64,000 nt of DNA from the NCBI GenBank assembly GCA_937982065.1, contig CALJMO010000047.1, positions 66,540 to 130,539 on the forward strand, given 5' to 3'. This document shows positions 7,183-15,504 of this stretch, one piece after another. Source of the stretch: an uncultured Collinsella sp. (GTDB lineage: Bacteria; Actinomycetota; Coriobacteriia; Coriobacteriales; Coriobacteriaceae). Each line of letters starts with the position of its first letter. Positions within the stretch are counted from its first letter, which is position 1. A program made the position numbers and the translations under genes. Under the pieces are notes generated by a model. It did no database searches. It was not told the origin of the DNA and worked only from the letters and a program-made list of their open reading frames with translations.

Positions 7183-8886
7183 TTAGCGAGCTGCGGACTC
7201 GAGCAGTGCCTTGACCTCGGCGGCGGTGTTGCAGGCGAGTGCCTTCTCGGCAAGCTCGTCGCACTCGGCCTTGGTCCACTGGCTGATGGTCTTGCGGGCG
7301 CGCAGGATCGACGGAGCGCTCATCGAGAACTCCTCCAGGCCCCAGCTGATCAGCAGCGGCTCGAGCAGCGGATCGGCAGCGGCCTCGCCGCACATACCGA
7401 CCATGATGCCGGCCTTCACGCCGCTCTCGATGATGTTCTTGAGCGAACGGAGCACGGCGGGATAGTACACCTGGTACAGGTTGGAGATGGTGTCGTTGCC
7501 ACGGTCGGCGCACATGGTGTAGCCGATCAGGTCGTTGGTGCCGATGGAGAAGAAGTCGGCAACCTCGGCAAGACGGTCTGCGAGCAGCGAAGCGGCGGGC
7601 GTCTCGACCATGATGCCGACCTCGATGTTCTCATTGAACTTGCGACCCTCTTCGGTCAGCTCGGCCTTGCACTGCTCGACGAGCTCCTTGACAGCCAAGA
7701 CCTCCTCGACGCAGGTGACGAGCGGGATCATGATCTTGACGTCACCGAAGGCGCTAGCGCGCAGCAGAGCGCGGAGCTGGACCTTGTACTGGTCGGGATT
7801 GGCCAGGCAGTAACGCACGGCGCGGAAGCCCATGAAGGGGTTGTCTTCCTTGACCATATGCAGATACGGAATCTCCTTGTCGCCGCCCACATCGAGCGTG
7901 CGGATGATGACCGGAGCACCCTTGAGCGCGCTGGCGACCTTACGGTAGGCGTTGAACTGCTCCTCCTCGGAAGGAAGCTCAGCGGAGTCCATGAACAGGA
8001 ACTCGGAGCGGAACAGACCGATGGCCTCGGCGTCGTGATCGAGCGCGTTGGGCACGTCATCGGGGTTACCGATGTTGCAGGCGATGATCTTCTTAATGCC
8101 ATCGGCAGTCACGGACGGCTTACCACGGAAGGCCTCGAGGGCTGCCTTCTCGGCAGCGAAGGCCTCGGCCTTGGCGGTGTAGGCAGCGAGCGTCTCCTCG
8201 TCGGGATCGGCCTCAACGATACCCTTGCCGCCGTCGACGACAACGGTCATACCGTTGCGCAGCGCGGTGCAGCTGTTGGAAACCGAAAGGACAGCCGGGA
8301 TCTCGAGGGCGCGCGCGATGATCGCGGAGTGCGACGTGCGGCCACCGGTCTCGGTGACGATGCCGGCAACGTGGGCCTTATCGATCGTGGCGGTCATGGA
8401 CGGCGTGAGGTCGTGCACGACAACGACGGTGTTCTCGGGCAGGACGGAAAGGTCGACGACCTCCTTGCCCAGCAGCTCGGCCAGAATACCGGTGCGGATG
8501 TCGGCGATGTCGGCCGCGCGCAGACGGAACATCTCGTCGTCCATGGACAGGAACATGTTCTCGAACATGGTCGAGGTGTCCATGAGCGCCTGCTCGGCGC
8601 AGGTACCGCCGTCAATGGCGGCGTTGATGGCGTCGGTCATACCCGGGTCCTGAGCCAGGACAATGTGTCCGCTCATGATATCGGCCTCGGCCTCGCCCAC
8701 CGTCTCCTTCATGTGGTCGGCCTGAGCCTGGGTCTTCTCGCAGAAGACCGAAAGAGCGGACTGATAGCGCTCCTTCTCTGCTGCCGAATCAGCAACCTCG
8801 TGCGGCTCAAACGTCAAGTCGGGATCGACGGCGACCATGACGGTGCCGATACCGATGCCCTCGGAAGCGTTGACTCCCTGATACAT
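7183..8886 (-). CDS. ptsI: Phosphoenolpyruvate-protein phosphotransferase (PTS enzyme I)
   Basis: This cytoplasmic enzyme takes phosphate from PEP and passes it to HPr at the head of the sugar phosphotransferase system. It is 567 residues, usual for EI. The active-site histidine is His186 in GGRTSHSAIIAR. The PEP-binding TIM barrel shows RTLDVGGDKEIPY, GTNDLIGYTMCADRGN and the catalytic-Cys loop GMCGEAAADP. I start at the ATG at 8886 (MYQGVNASEGIG), where AGAGGA sits 6 nt upstream; an ATG two codons earlier (8892) is possible. It lies downstream of ptsH on the same strand, with a hairpin between them. Confidence 0.95.
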   Translation of the reverse strand: MYQGVNASEGIGIGTVMVAVDPDLTFEPHEVADSAAEKERYQSALSVFCEKTQAQADHMKETVGEAEADIMSGHIVLAQDPGMTDAINAAIDGGTCAEQALMDTSTMFENMFLSMDDEMFRLRAADIADIRTGILAELLGKEVVDLSVLPENTVVVVHDLTPSMTATIDKAHVAGIVTETGGRTSHSAIIARALEIPAVLSVSNSCTALRNGMTVVVDGGKGIVEADPDEETLAAYTAKAEAFAAEKAALEAFRGKPSVTADGIKKIIACNIGNPDDVPNALDHDAEAIGLFRSEFLFMDSAELPSEEEQFNAYRKVASALKGAPVIIRTLDVGGDKEIPYLHMVKEDNPFMGFRAVRYCLANPDQYKVQLRALLRASAFGDVKIMIPLVTCVEEVLAVKELVEQCKAELTEEGRKFNENIEVGIMVETPAASLLADRLAEVADFFSIGTNDLIGYTMCADRGNDTISNLYQVYYPAVLRSLKNIIESGVKAGIMVGMCGEAAADPLLEPLLISWGLEEFSMSAPSILRARKTISQWTKAECDELAEKALACNTAAEVKALLESAAR

Positions 8887-8936
8887 TCCCATTCCTCTCT
8901 CCGTGTCATGTGATAAAGCGTTTTGCCATATCCATG

Positions 8937-8976
8937 ACAAAAGAGCGCAGCTACCTTACAACAGGTCACTGCGCCC
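8937..8976 (-). terminator. Hairpin between ptsH and ptsI (possible partial terminator)
   Basis: On the minus strand GCGCAG pairs with CTGCGC with an inner ACCT/AGGT stem, followed by TCTTTTG. It could lower ptsI transcription relative to ptsH. The T-run is short. Confidence 0.45.
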
Positions 8977-9019
8977 CCAAATATGAACTTAGTTGTTCAA
9001 CATGCGACCCGTTTGAGTT

Positions 9020-9283
9020 CTACTCGCCAAGACCGCTCTTGATGAGCTCGATGGCAGCAGCCAGAGCCTCGGCCTCGTCAGCGCCGTCACACTTGACCTC
9101 GACCTCGGTGCCGCAGGGGATACCAGCAGCCATGAGGGCCATCGGGGACTTGCCGTTGACCTCCTTCTCGGGGGTGACGACCGTCACGTCACAGGCGTAC
9201 TTGCCCATAGTGGAGGCGAACAGACCAGCCGGACGCATGTGCAGACCCTGAGGATTAACGAGGGTAGCCTTCTCAGAAACCAT
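9020..9283 (-). CDS. ptsH: Phosphocarrier protein HPr
   Basis: This is the small (87-residue) phosphate carrier between enzyme I and the sugar-specific EII proteins. His15 in NPQGLHMRPAG is the phosphorylation site. Ser46 in GKSPMALMAAG matches the regulatory serine of HPr from low-GC Gram-positives, though no HPr kinase is in this window. ATG at 9283 has AAGGAG 7 nt upstream. A promoter with ATGAAA-N17-TAATAT lies about 70 bp upstream. Enzyme I follows on the same strand. Confidence 0.95.
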   Translation of the reverse strand: MVSEKATLVNPQGLHMRPAGLFASTMGKYACDVTVVTPEKEVNGKSPMALMAAGIPCGTEVEVKCDGADEAEALAAAIELIKSGLGE

Positions 9284-9351
9284 AATTGACTCCTTTTTTG
9301 TGTTTAACCCCTGTCATGTATGTGGCAGGAGTCAGATTCACGACGTTGCTT

Positions 9352-9380
9352 ATATTAACTCACATCAAACGGTTTTTCAT
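9352..9380 (-). promoter_or_regulatory. Candidate ptsH promoter
   Basis: On the minus strand ATGAAA and TAATAT are separated by 17 bp, about 70 bp upstream of the ptsH start. The -10 is good and the -35 is weak. Confidence 0.4.
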
Positions 9381-9421
9381 TATGTTTCGGACGAATTGTT
9401 GGACAGATGTGTTTGTCGTCC

Positions 9422-9573
9422 GCTTGCTCGCCCACAGGGGCCCGTGCGCGGCCTGTGAGATTTCCTGCTCTACAGTCCTGCTCGCACGAAGAGCACATTA
9501 AGTGCTCTTCGGCTCGTGCGGAACTCGCGATAAATCTCACAGGCCGCGCCCGGCCCCCTGTGGGCGAGCAAGC
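9422..9573. repeat. Large imperfect palindrome (42-bp arms) with nested hairpin
   Basis: Arms 9422-9463 and 9532-9573 are reverse complements except for about four positions (GCTTGCTCGCCCACAGGGG against CCCCCTGTGGGCGAGCAAGC). In the centre a second perfect stem CGAAGAGCAC/GTGCTCTTCG surrounds ATTAA. The whole element could fold into one long hairpin. It lies in the 549-bp gap between ptsH and fruA and overlaps no credible gene. The small open frames over it read the same peptide on both strands, as expected for a palindrome. It is likely a MITE-like or REP-like element. Confidence 0.75.
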
Positions 9574-9677
9574 TGCAGAAACTCGGTCGGTCCAGAGCAA
9601 TATCGTGCGAACGGAATTCTGGCTAATGATCTGTTCGCGACAAAGACTCGATAGGTAGCCCCCTCTATGCCCTTTTG

Positions 9678-9748
9678 TAAGTTGCGGTGAAATAGGGACT
9701 GAATTTGGGGTTGAATCGTTTAAACAGTCCCTATTTCACCGCAACTTA
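9678..9748. repeat. Perfect 24-bp inverted repeat with GGGAC core
   Basis: Arms 9678-9701 and 9725-9748 are perfect reverse complements (TAAGTTGCGGTGAAATAGGG and onwards) around a 23-bp spacer. It has no T-run, so it is not a standard terminator. Together with the palindrome at 9422-9573 and the fruA terminator it fills the gene-free gap 9284-9832. Confidence 0.75.
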
Positions 9749-9759
9749 TGGGAGGGATA

Positions 9760-9799
9760 GAAAAAAGGCGGGGGCTCCTAGTGGAGTCCTCGCCTTTTG
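9760..9799 (-). terminator. fruA terminator
   Basis: On the minus strand AAAAGGCGAGGACTCC pairs imperfectly with GGAGCCCCCGCCTTTTTT, 33 bp after the fruA stop. Confidence 0.8.
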
Positions 9800-9832
9800 T
9801 GCAGAAGACGATGTTATTCGCGAACTGCGGGA

Positions 9833-11836
9833 TTAGATCAAGCGGGCGTTGATCGTCTTGGCGATCTCGGCGGCGTCAGTGGAACCCTTGACGGTGGAAC
9901 GGAAGTCCTCGTCCATGAGCGCCTCGGCGACCTTGGACAGGATCTTGAGGTGCGTAGTGCCAGCCTGTGCACCCGGGATGAGCAGCGCGATGGCCACGTT
10001 GACGGGAGCGCCGTCCATGGTGTCCCAACCGGTCACGCCGGACTCGTCCTTGACGACGATGACGGCGGCCTCGGTAATGGCGTCGGACTTGGCATGCGGG
10101 ATGGCGAAGCCCTCCATCATGCCCGTGGCGCCCTCGGCCTCGCGGGCCAGGAAGGCGTTCATCACGGCGTCGGCGTCGCCGGCGATACCGGCCTTGACGG
10201 CCTGGTTGGAGACAAAGCTCAGAGCCTCGTCACGAGAAGCGAAGTCCTCGGCGACAAAGACGTTCTCAACCTTCACGAAGTCGGCAGCCTCGGCCTTGGG
10301 GGCCTCGACGGCAGCGGCCTTGGGGGCCTCAACGGGCTTGGCTACAGGAGCGGCCTTCTGATTCTTCTCGAAGTCGTACTTCTTGAAGGCCACGAACAGG
10401 ATGCCACCGACCACAGCGCCGATGAGGATCGCGAGGACCCACAGCGGACCGTTCTCGACAACAGGCAGGACCAGGAAGCCGCCGTGAGGCGCCGGATCGT
10501 GAACGTTGAAGAAGATGGTCAAGATGGAAGCGATGGAAGAACCGAGCATCATGATGGGCATGACGGGCCAGATGTTCTTGGTCATGAACGGAATGGCGCC
10601 CTCGGTGATGTGGGTGCAACCAAGGATGAGGTTGACGATACCGGCGTCATGATCCTCCTGGCTGAAGTACTTCTTGCCGACAACGACGGCGAAGGTGGTG
10701 ATCAGCGGCGGAACGATGCAAGCGGCGGAGACGGCAGCCATGAAGTTGGTGCCGAAGTTGTAGGTCTCGGTGCCGACGCCAGCTTCGAGAGCGGTACCGA
10801 GCAGGAAGGTGCCAGTAGCGTAAGCAGCCTTGTTGACCGGGCCGCCCATATCAAAGGCGCACATGCAGCCGATGGCCAGGCCAAGGATCACCGGACCGGA
10901 GTTACCGAGGCTCTGCAGGAAATCCATCATGCCCTGGTTAATGGCAGCCATGGGGCCGGAAATACCGAGCATGACCAGGCCGACGATGGCGGTAGAGCAC
11001 AGCGGATACAGGAAGATTGCCTTCAGGCCATTAAGGCTCGCGGGAATTTTAGAGAAAGCCTTCTCGAGCAGCAGGATGACATAGCCAGCGAGGAAGCCGC
11101 CGACGATGCCGCCCAGGAAGCCGAAGCCCACACCCGAGCCTCCAGCGTCGATCATGCCGGTATCGGCGTTGATGGGAAGACCCTGGATGGCAATCATACC
11201 GGCAACAAAGCCGGGGACGAGCGCCGGGCGCTTGCCGATGGACTCGGCGATGTAAGCGGAGAGCACCGGAACCATGAGGTTCATGGCGATACCGCCGATA
11301 ATCTTGAGCATCGCGGCAAAGCTGTTGTAGTCGGCAGCCGTCGAATCAAAGGACGTGATGCCCCACAGGAACGAAATGGCGGTCAGAACACCACCGGCAA
11401 CGACGAAGACCAGCATGTGGCTGACGCCGTTCATGAGGTGCTTGTAGATGACGTGACCGATGGACTCCTTCTCCTCGACCTCGTCCTCGACATCGGCGGC
11501 AGCGGCAACCGTGTCGTCGCCCTTGGCGGCGAGCGCGCGGTCGATCAGCTTTCCGGCGGCCTCGACGGACAGGGCCTTGGAAACACCGACGGAAACCATG
11601 GGCTTGCCGGCGAAACGCTCAGCCTGGACATCCTTATCGGCTGCGACGACGACGGCCTTGGCACCAGCGATCTCACTCTTGGTGAGCTCGTTCTCGACAC
11701 CGACCTGGCCATGTGTCTCGACCTTAATGGTCAGACCACGCTCGGCAGCAGCCTTCTCCAGCGCCTCCTTCGCCATGAAGGTGTGCGCAATGCCGGTCGG
11801 GCAACCGGTCGCGGCGATGATGTCAAACTTAGCCAT
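9833..11836 (-). CDS. fruA: PTS fructose-type transporter subunit IIBCA
   Basis: This is a membrane permease that imports and phosphorylates a ketose, probably fructose, at C1 using phosphate from HPr. It is 667 residues. The order is EIIB (active Cys12 in ATGCPTGIAHTFM), then EIIC (about 140-500, many membrane spans; GGPVNKAAY and HITEGAIPF are typical), then an Ala/Pro/Lys linker and EIIA (active His581 in GFAIPHAKSDA). The start at 11836 has AAGGAGG upstream. The two 1-phosphofructokinase-type kinases in the same cluster would convert its product to fructose-1,6-bisphosphate. An RpiR-family regulator is divergently transcribed across a 272-bp intergenic region carrying TGAAAG half-sites. 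Confidence 0.93.
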   Translation of the reverse strand: MAKFDIIAATGCPTGIAHTFMAKEALEKAAAERGLTIKVETHGQVGVENELTKSEIAGAKAVVVAADKDVQAERFAGKPMVSVGVSKALSVEAAGKLIDRALAAKGDDTVAAAADVEDEVEEKESIGHVIYKHLMNGVSHMLVFVVAGGVLTAISFLWGITSFDSTAADYNSFAAMLKIIGGIAMNLMVPVLSAYIAESIGKRPALVPGFVAGMIAIQGLPINADTGMIDAGGSGVGFGFLGGIVGGFLAGYVILLLEKAFSKIPASLNGLKAIFLYPLCSTAIVGLVMLGISGPMAAINQGMMDFLQSLGNSGPVILGLAIGCMCAFDMGGPVNKAAYATGTFLLGTALEAGVGTETYNFGTNFMAAVSAACIVPPLITTFAVVVGKKYFSQEDHDAGIVNLILGCTHITEGAIPFMTKNIWPVMPIMMLGSSIASILTIFFNVHDPAPHGGFLVLPVVENGPLWVLAILIGAVVGGILFVAFKKYDFEKNQKAAPVAKPVEAPKAAAVEAPKAEAADFVKVENVFVAEDFASRDEALSFVSNQAVKAGIAGDADAVMNAFLAREAEGATGMMEGFAIPHAKSDAITEAAVIVVKDESGVTGWDTMDGAPVNVAIALLIPGAQAGTTHLKILSKVAEALMDEDFRSTVKGSTDAAEIAKTINARLI

Positions 11837-11963
11837 GTGTCCCTCCTTCTTGAGTACAGCGCCCGCGGGCGCTCCCCTACACGCGCTTCGATGCGCGTTT
11901 TTCCACAACTGAAAGATACCAACCTACCGTCCGCGTGAGTAGAGCTAAGGTGCAAATCTCCGG

Positions 11964-12001
11964 TGAAAGGTTCTTTCATAACCGTAAACGGTAAGTGAAA
12001 G
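11964..12001. promoter_or_regulatory. Candidate operator between fruA and the RpiR-family gene
   Basis: Three half-sites alternate: TGAAAG (11964-11969), CTTTCA (11973-11978) and TGAAAG (11996-12001). The first two form a perfect palindrome TGAAAGGTTCTTTCA. The last two bracket ACCGTAAACGGT, itself a perfect inner dyad. The site sits in the divergent region, where the adjacent regulator would be expected to bind. Confidence 0.5.
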
Positions 12002-12108
12002 TTTACCATCAACACTTGAAACGGCAAGGTGTATCTTGTAATTGAAAATGCCCGTATACTATGGCATGGCGTAGTAAATTAGATTTTCATGCCAACCAGG
12101 AGCCATCC

Positions 12109-12966
12109 ATGACCGATAGTAGCAAGAGCGCACTTTCCCTCATTAGCACCCATCAGGGATACAGCGAGTCCGAGCAGCGCATTGTCGACTATATATTGGA
12201 GCACCAGTCCGAGGCGCCACGCCTCACGGCCGCTCAGCTCTCGCGCGCCGCCGCCACGTCCGAGGCGACCGTTTCGCGCTTCTGCCGCAAGCTTGGCTTT
12301 GGTAGCTTCCGCAGCTTTCAGTTTTCGTTGGCGAGGGATTTGGAAAGCCAGCGTAACGAGGGCCTGACTGACGAGGTCTCGCTCGACAATATGGAGCAGA
12401 GCCTAAAAAATATCCTCGCCGCCAAGGTGAGTGAGCTTAATGCGACCATCGACGGCATAGATCACGACACGTTGGCCGCAGTTGTACACGCGCTTAAGAA
12501 TGCCGGCGTTATTGAGTTCGCCGCCGTGGGCAATACGAACGCGGTCGCGCTCGATGCGACGTTTAAGTTTTCGCAGCTGGGCCTGCGCTGCATGGCGAGC
12601 ACCATTAGCGAGACATCAATCGGCTTTGCGCTCACGTTACGCCCGGGTGACGTCATCGTGCTAATCTCAAACTCTGGCAAATCGCGCCGACTGAATCGCA
12701 TGGCAAAAGCGGCTCACAACTGCGGCGCAACCGTAGTCGTCATCAGCAGCGACAGTAAATCCCCGCTCGCGCGCCTGGCAGACTACACTTTTAACACCGT
12801 CAACCACGAAGCGCTGCTGACAACGGGCGACTTTGCGTTCTCTAAGATCAGCGCCACGATGATCATCGAAGTCATCTACAACTTCCTGCTGCCCGAGATT
12901 GAAGACGCTCGCGAGCATATCAGCTACTACGAGGAGCTCATCCAGCCGGATAAGGTCGTTGAGTAA
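12109..12966 (+). CDS. MurR/RpiR family transcriptional regulator with SIS domain
   Basis: This is a 285-residue regulator of sugar-phosphate metabolism. The N-terminal RpiR helix-turn-helix spans about residues 1-75 (AAQLSRAAATSEATVSRFCR, then LGFGSFRSF). A SIS sugar-phosphate-binding domain follows (VGNTNAVALDATFKF, LISNSGKSRRLNRMA). The ATG at 12109 with CAGGAG 7 nt upstream is preferred to the ATG at 12061. Because it is divergent from fruA, it most likely senses a PTS-derived sugar phosphate and controls fruA, possibly also ptsH/ptsI and the two kinases. The gene ends in a convergent arrangement with recN. Confidence 0.9.
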   Translation: MTDSSKSALSLISTHQGYSESEQRIVDYILEHQSEAPRLTAAQLSRAAATSEATVSRFCRKLGFGSFRSFQFSLARDLESQRNEGLTDEVSLDNMEQSLKNILAAKVSELNATIDGIDHDTLAAVVHALKNAGVIEFAAVGNTNAVALDATFKFSQLGLRCMASTISETSIGFALTLRPGDVIVLISNSGKSRRLNRMAKAAHNCGATVVVISSDSKSPLARLADYTFNTVNHEALLTTGDFAFSKISATMIIEVIYNFLLPEIEDAREHISYYEELIQPDKVVE

Positions 12967-12974
12967 AACGCGTA

Positions 12975-13007
12975 GTGGGACAAAAATTTCAGTCCATTTT
13001 GTCCCAC
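12975..13007. repeat. Inverted repeat with GGGAC core between convergent genes
   Basis: GTGGGACAAAA and TTTTGTCCCAC are perfect 11-bp arms around an 11-bp spacer, between the stops of the rpiR-type gene and recN. It might act as a bidirectional stop but has no outer T-run. Confidence 0.6.
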
Positions 13008-13025
13008 CAACACCGCTGATACGAC

Positions 13026-14654
13026 CTAACCTCGAGTTTCTTCGAGCATCTGCTTCGCGTGCGCCAGGCTAGCCTCGGACTGATCGCCGCTCAACATGCG
13101 GGCGATCTCGGCGGTACGCGCTTCACCGGTTACCTCGTCCAAATGCGTCTGGGGAACATCGCCCGGTTCCTTGCTGACGACATAATGCTTGTCAGCCATG
13201 ACGGCGACCTGCGCCAAGTGGGTTACGACAATCACCTGATGCGTAGCGGCGAGATCTGCCAGCACGCCCGCGAGCGCACGCGCCGTGGAGCCACCGACGC
13301 CAGCATCGACCTCGTCAAACACCAGCGTATCGACACCGTCCGCGTTACCGAGGACAACCTTACTTGCCAACATGACGCGGCTGAGCTCGCCGCCCGACGC
13401 AATGCGGCGCAGGGGACGTGGAGTCAAACCGGCACCGCTGCGGTATAGCAGCTCGTAGCTCGAAGGACCAACGGGCGTCCACTCAGCACGGGGAAGATCG
13501 CGCGACTCCCAGACGAGCTCGGCGCCGCCCATCTCCAGGCGAGCCATCTGGCGGCCAACCTCGTGACAGAAGCGCGGGGCCGCCGTATTGCGGGCGCGCT
13601 TAAGTGCCTTGGCAGCGGCAAACAACTCGCGCTCAGCGCTCCCGAGTGCCTCACGCGCCTTTTTGATCTGTTCATCGCCATCATCGACCAGGGACAGCAG
13701 CTCTTGCGAGCGATCGCGCATGGCAAAAACATCGTCCATGGTGGGGCCCCACTGACGCAACAGGCCCTTGAGGTCGGAATACCGCTCACGCATGCGAGCG
13801 AGCTCGCGCGGGTCGAAGGCGACGCCATCGCGATAGGCACGAAGCTCGTTCGCGCAATCCTCAAGTGAGATACAGGCATCCGAAAGCGCATCGGCAATGT
13901 CGCCCAGTTTGCGATCGACGGTAGCCATTCGGGAAAGTTCTGCCACGGCGCTGTTCACGGCGTCGAGCGCTCCCCCTTCGGAGGCAAGCGATGCATGGGC
14001 ATCGTTAGCTGTGGCAACCAGTACCTCGGCATGTTCGGAGCGCGGCAGCAGTTCCTCGAGTTCCTCATACTCGCCCGGTTTGGGGTCGACCTCGCCGATG
14101 CGCTCGAGCGCAAAGCGCGCTTCCTCGACGCGACTCCCCCGCGCACGTGAGGCCTCCTCGACGCGACGGACCTCCTTGGCAGCCGCGCGCGAGGCTTTAA
14201 AGCAAGCACGGTAGTGCTCGAGCGCCTCGAGCGCAGAGCGTCCCGCCCAGGCATCGACCATCGCAACGTGATGCGCCGGATCGAGCAAGCGCTGGTGCTC
14301 GTGCTGGCCGCACAGATCCATCATCACGCCGACGCGCTCCGAAAGCTCGCGCACACTGGCAATGCGACCGTCAATCTTCACGCGGCTGCGGCCCTCGGCA
14401 GAAAGGCTGCGCTGTACGGTGAACCCCTCCGTGTCGTGCGGCCCGTCGAAGAGTCGCGCCTCGACGCTCGCCAGTGCCTCGCCCTCGCGCACCGTCGACG
14501 AATCCGCACGCTCGCCCAAAATTAGCTTGAGGGCCGAGAGCAGCGCGGTCTTGCCGGCGCCAGTCTCGCCAGTCAGGACAGTCAGGCCGGCACTCGGCAC
14601 CAGCGTCGCCTCGCGAATGAGTGCAATGTTATAAACCTGCAGCTCATCGATCAT
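13026..14654 (-). CDS. recN: DNA repair protein RecN
   Basis: This SMC-like ATPase acts early in double-strand break repair. It is 542 residues, close to the family size. Walker A is GETGAGKTALL (29-39). The signature LRRIASGGELSRVMLA and Walker B TLVFDEVDAGVGG lie near the C-terminus, and the middle is an Ala/Glu/Arg-rich coiled coil. The start overlaps the end of nadK by 11 nt, and the gene closes the efp-nusB-xseB-tlyA-nadK-recN operon. This tlyA-nadK-recN order is common in Gram-positive bacteria. No promoter of its own is visible. Confidence 0.95.
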   Translation of the reverse strand: MIDELQVYNIALIREATLVPSAGLTVLTGETGAGKTALLSALKLILGERADSSTVREGEALASVEARLFDGPHDTEGFTVQRSLSAEGRSRVKIDGRIASVRELSERVGVMMDLCGQHEHQRLLDPAHHVAMVDAWAGRSALEALEHYRACFKASRAAAKEVRRVEEASRARGSRVEEARFALERIGEVDPKPGEYEELEELLPRSEHAEVLVATANDAHASLASEGGALDAVNSAVAELSRMATVDRKLGDIADALSDACISLEDCANELRAYRDGVAFDPRELARMRERYSDLKGLLRQWGPTMDDVFAMRDRSQELLSLVDDGDEQIKKAREALGSAERELFAAAKALKRARNTAAPRFCHEVGRQMARLEMGGAELVWESRDLPRAEWTPVGPSSYELLYRSGAGLTPRPLRRIASGGELSRVMLASKVVLGNADGVDTLVFDEVDAGVGGSTARALAGVLADLAATHQVIVVTHLAQVAVMADKHYVVSKEPGDVPQTHLDEVTGEARTAEIARMLSGDQSEASLAHAKQMLEETRG

Positions 14655-15504
14655 GACGGACTCCGTAGAATACGCGGCTCACCGAGTTATAGAAGCTCTC
14701 GGGGCCGTAATCCAGCAGCAACACATCTCCGGGCCCGCGGCGCACCGCCACGCTCTCAACGGTGCCATCGCAGGTAATAAACTGTCCATCGATAGCGATC
14801 GCCGGAACGCTCGGGCGATCATCGGACATAAAGATTTCGACGACATCACTCGGCGAGGTCAAAAAGGCACGAGCCTGAATGGTGTGCGGCGCAATGGGTA
14901 CGCAGACCATGCCCGTGTAATCCGGACTCACGATAGGACCGCCGGCACTGAGGGCATAGCCCGTGGAGCCGGTTGCCGTGGACACGACCACACCATCGCC
15001 GCGCAAGCGATCGATATGGTGGCCCGAAACGGTGATGTCGAACTCGACCATATCGGACAGCGGACCGCGGGTAAGCGCCATGTCGTTGAGGGCGAAGGTG
15101 CGCACGACATCCTTCGTACCGTCTTCGCGCACGGACACGATATCCGCGGCGATGGTGGCGCGACGGCTCACGTGCAGCTCACCGGACAGGGCGTCGCTCA
15201 CGACCTGCAGGATGTCGCGCTCCTCGGGGCTCGCAGCAGTTAGAAAGCCCAGGTGACCATAGGAAAGACCGAGGATAGGAATCTCACGATGGTTGAGGAT
15301 GCGGGCAGCGCGCAGCAACGTACCGTCGCCGCCGAGCGTAATGACCAGATCGGAGCCGTCAATATCAGGCGTGCTCTGAATCTTGGATCGCTGGTCGGCA
15401 GCCCATGCGACCTCATAGCCCTGGCGAGTCAGCCAAAGCTCGAGCATCAGGCCGCTCTCGACCGCCTCTTGCTTGTAGTAATTGGGAACCAGAAAGACCT
15501 TCAT
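14644..15504 (-). CDS. nadK: NAD kinase
   Basis: This cytoplasmic enzyme phosphorylates NAD to NADP. It is 286 residues. GGDGT (58-62) is the ATP/polyphosphate-binding motif. FALNDMALTRG and TATGSTGYALSAGGPIV are the conserved NAD-binding and catalytic blocks. Its ATG overlaps the tlyA stop (ATGA), and its own end overlaps recN, so the three genes are translationally coupled. Confidence 0.95.
   Translation of the reverse strand: MKVFLVPNYYKQEAVESGLMLELWLTRQGYEVAWAADQRSKIQSTPDIDGSDLVITLGGDGTLLRAARILNHREIPILGLSYGHLGFLTAASPEERDILQVVSDALSGELHVSRRATIAADIVSVREDGTKDVVRTFALNDMALTRGPLSDMVEFDITVSGHHIDRLRGDGVVVSTATGSTGYALSAGGPIVSPDYTGMVCVPIAPHTIQARAFLTSPSDVVEIFMSDDRPSVPAIAIDGQFITCDGTVESVAVRRGPGDVLLLDYGPESFYNSVSRVFYGVRHDR

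Noticed and set aside
9355..9658. Small open frames on both strands over the 9422-9573 palindrome
   Set aside because: They read nearly the same peptide forwards and backwards because the DNA is an inverted repeat. There is no convincing ribosome binding site and no recognised family.
9797..11938. 713-residue open frame opposite fruA
   Set aside because: Long antisense frames are expected from high-GC codon use. The fruA frame on the other strand has clear domains, while this one has none and no start signal.
12036..12060. TTGTAA ... TATACT as a promoter for the RpiR-family gene
   Set aside because: The -10 like TATACT is good, but the spacing to any TTG hexamer is only about 13 bp. The promoter could not be placed with confidence.
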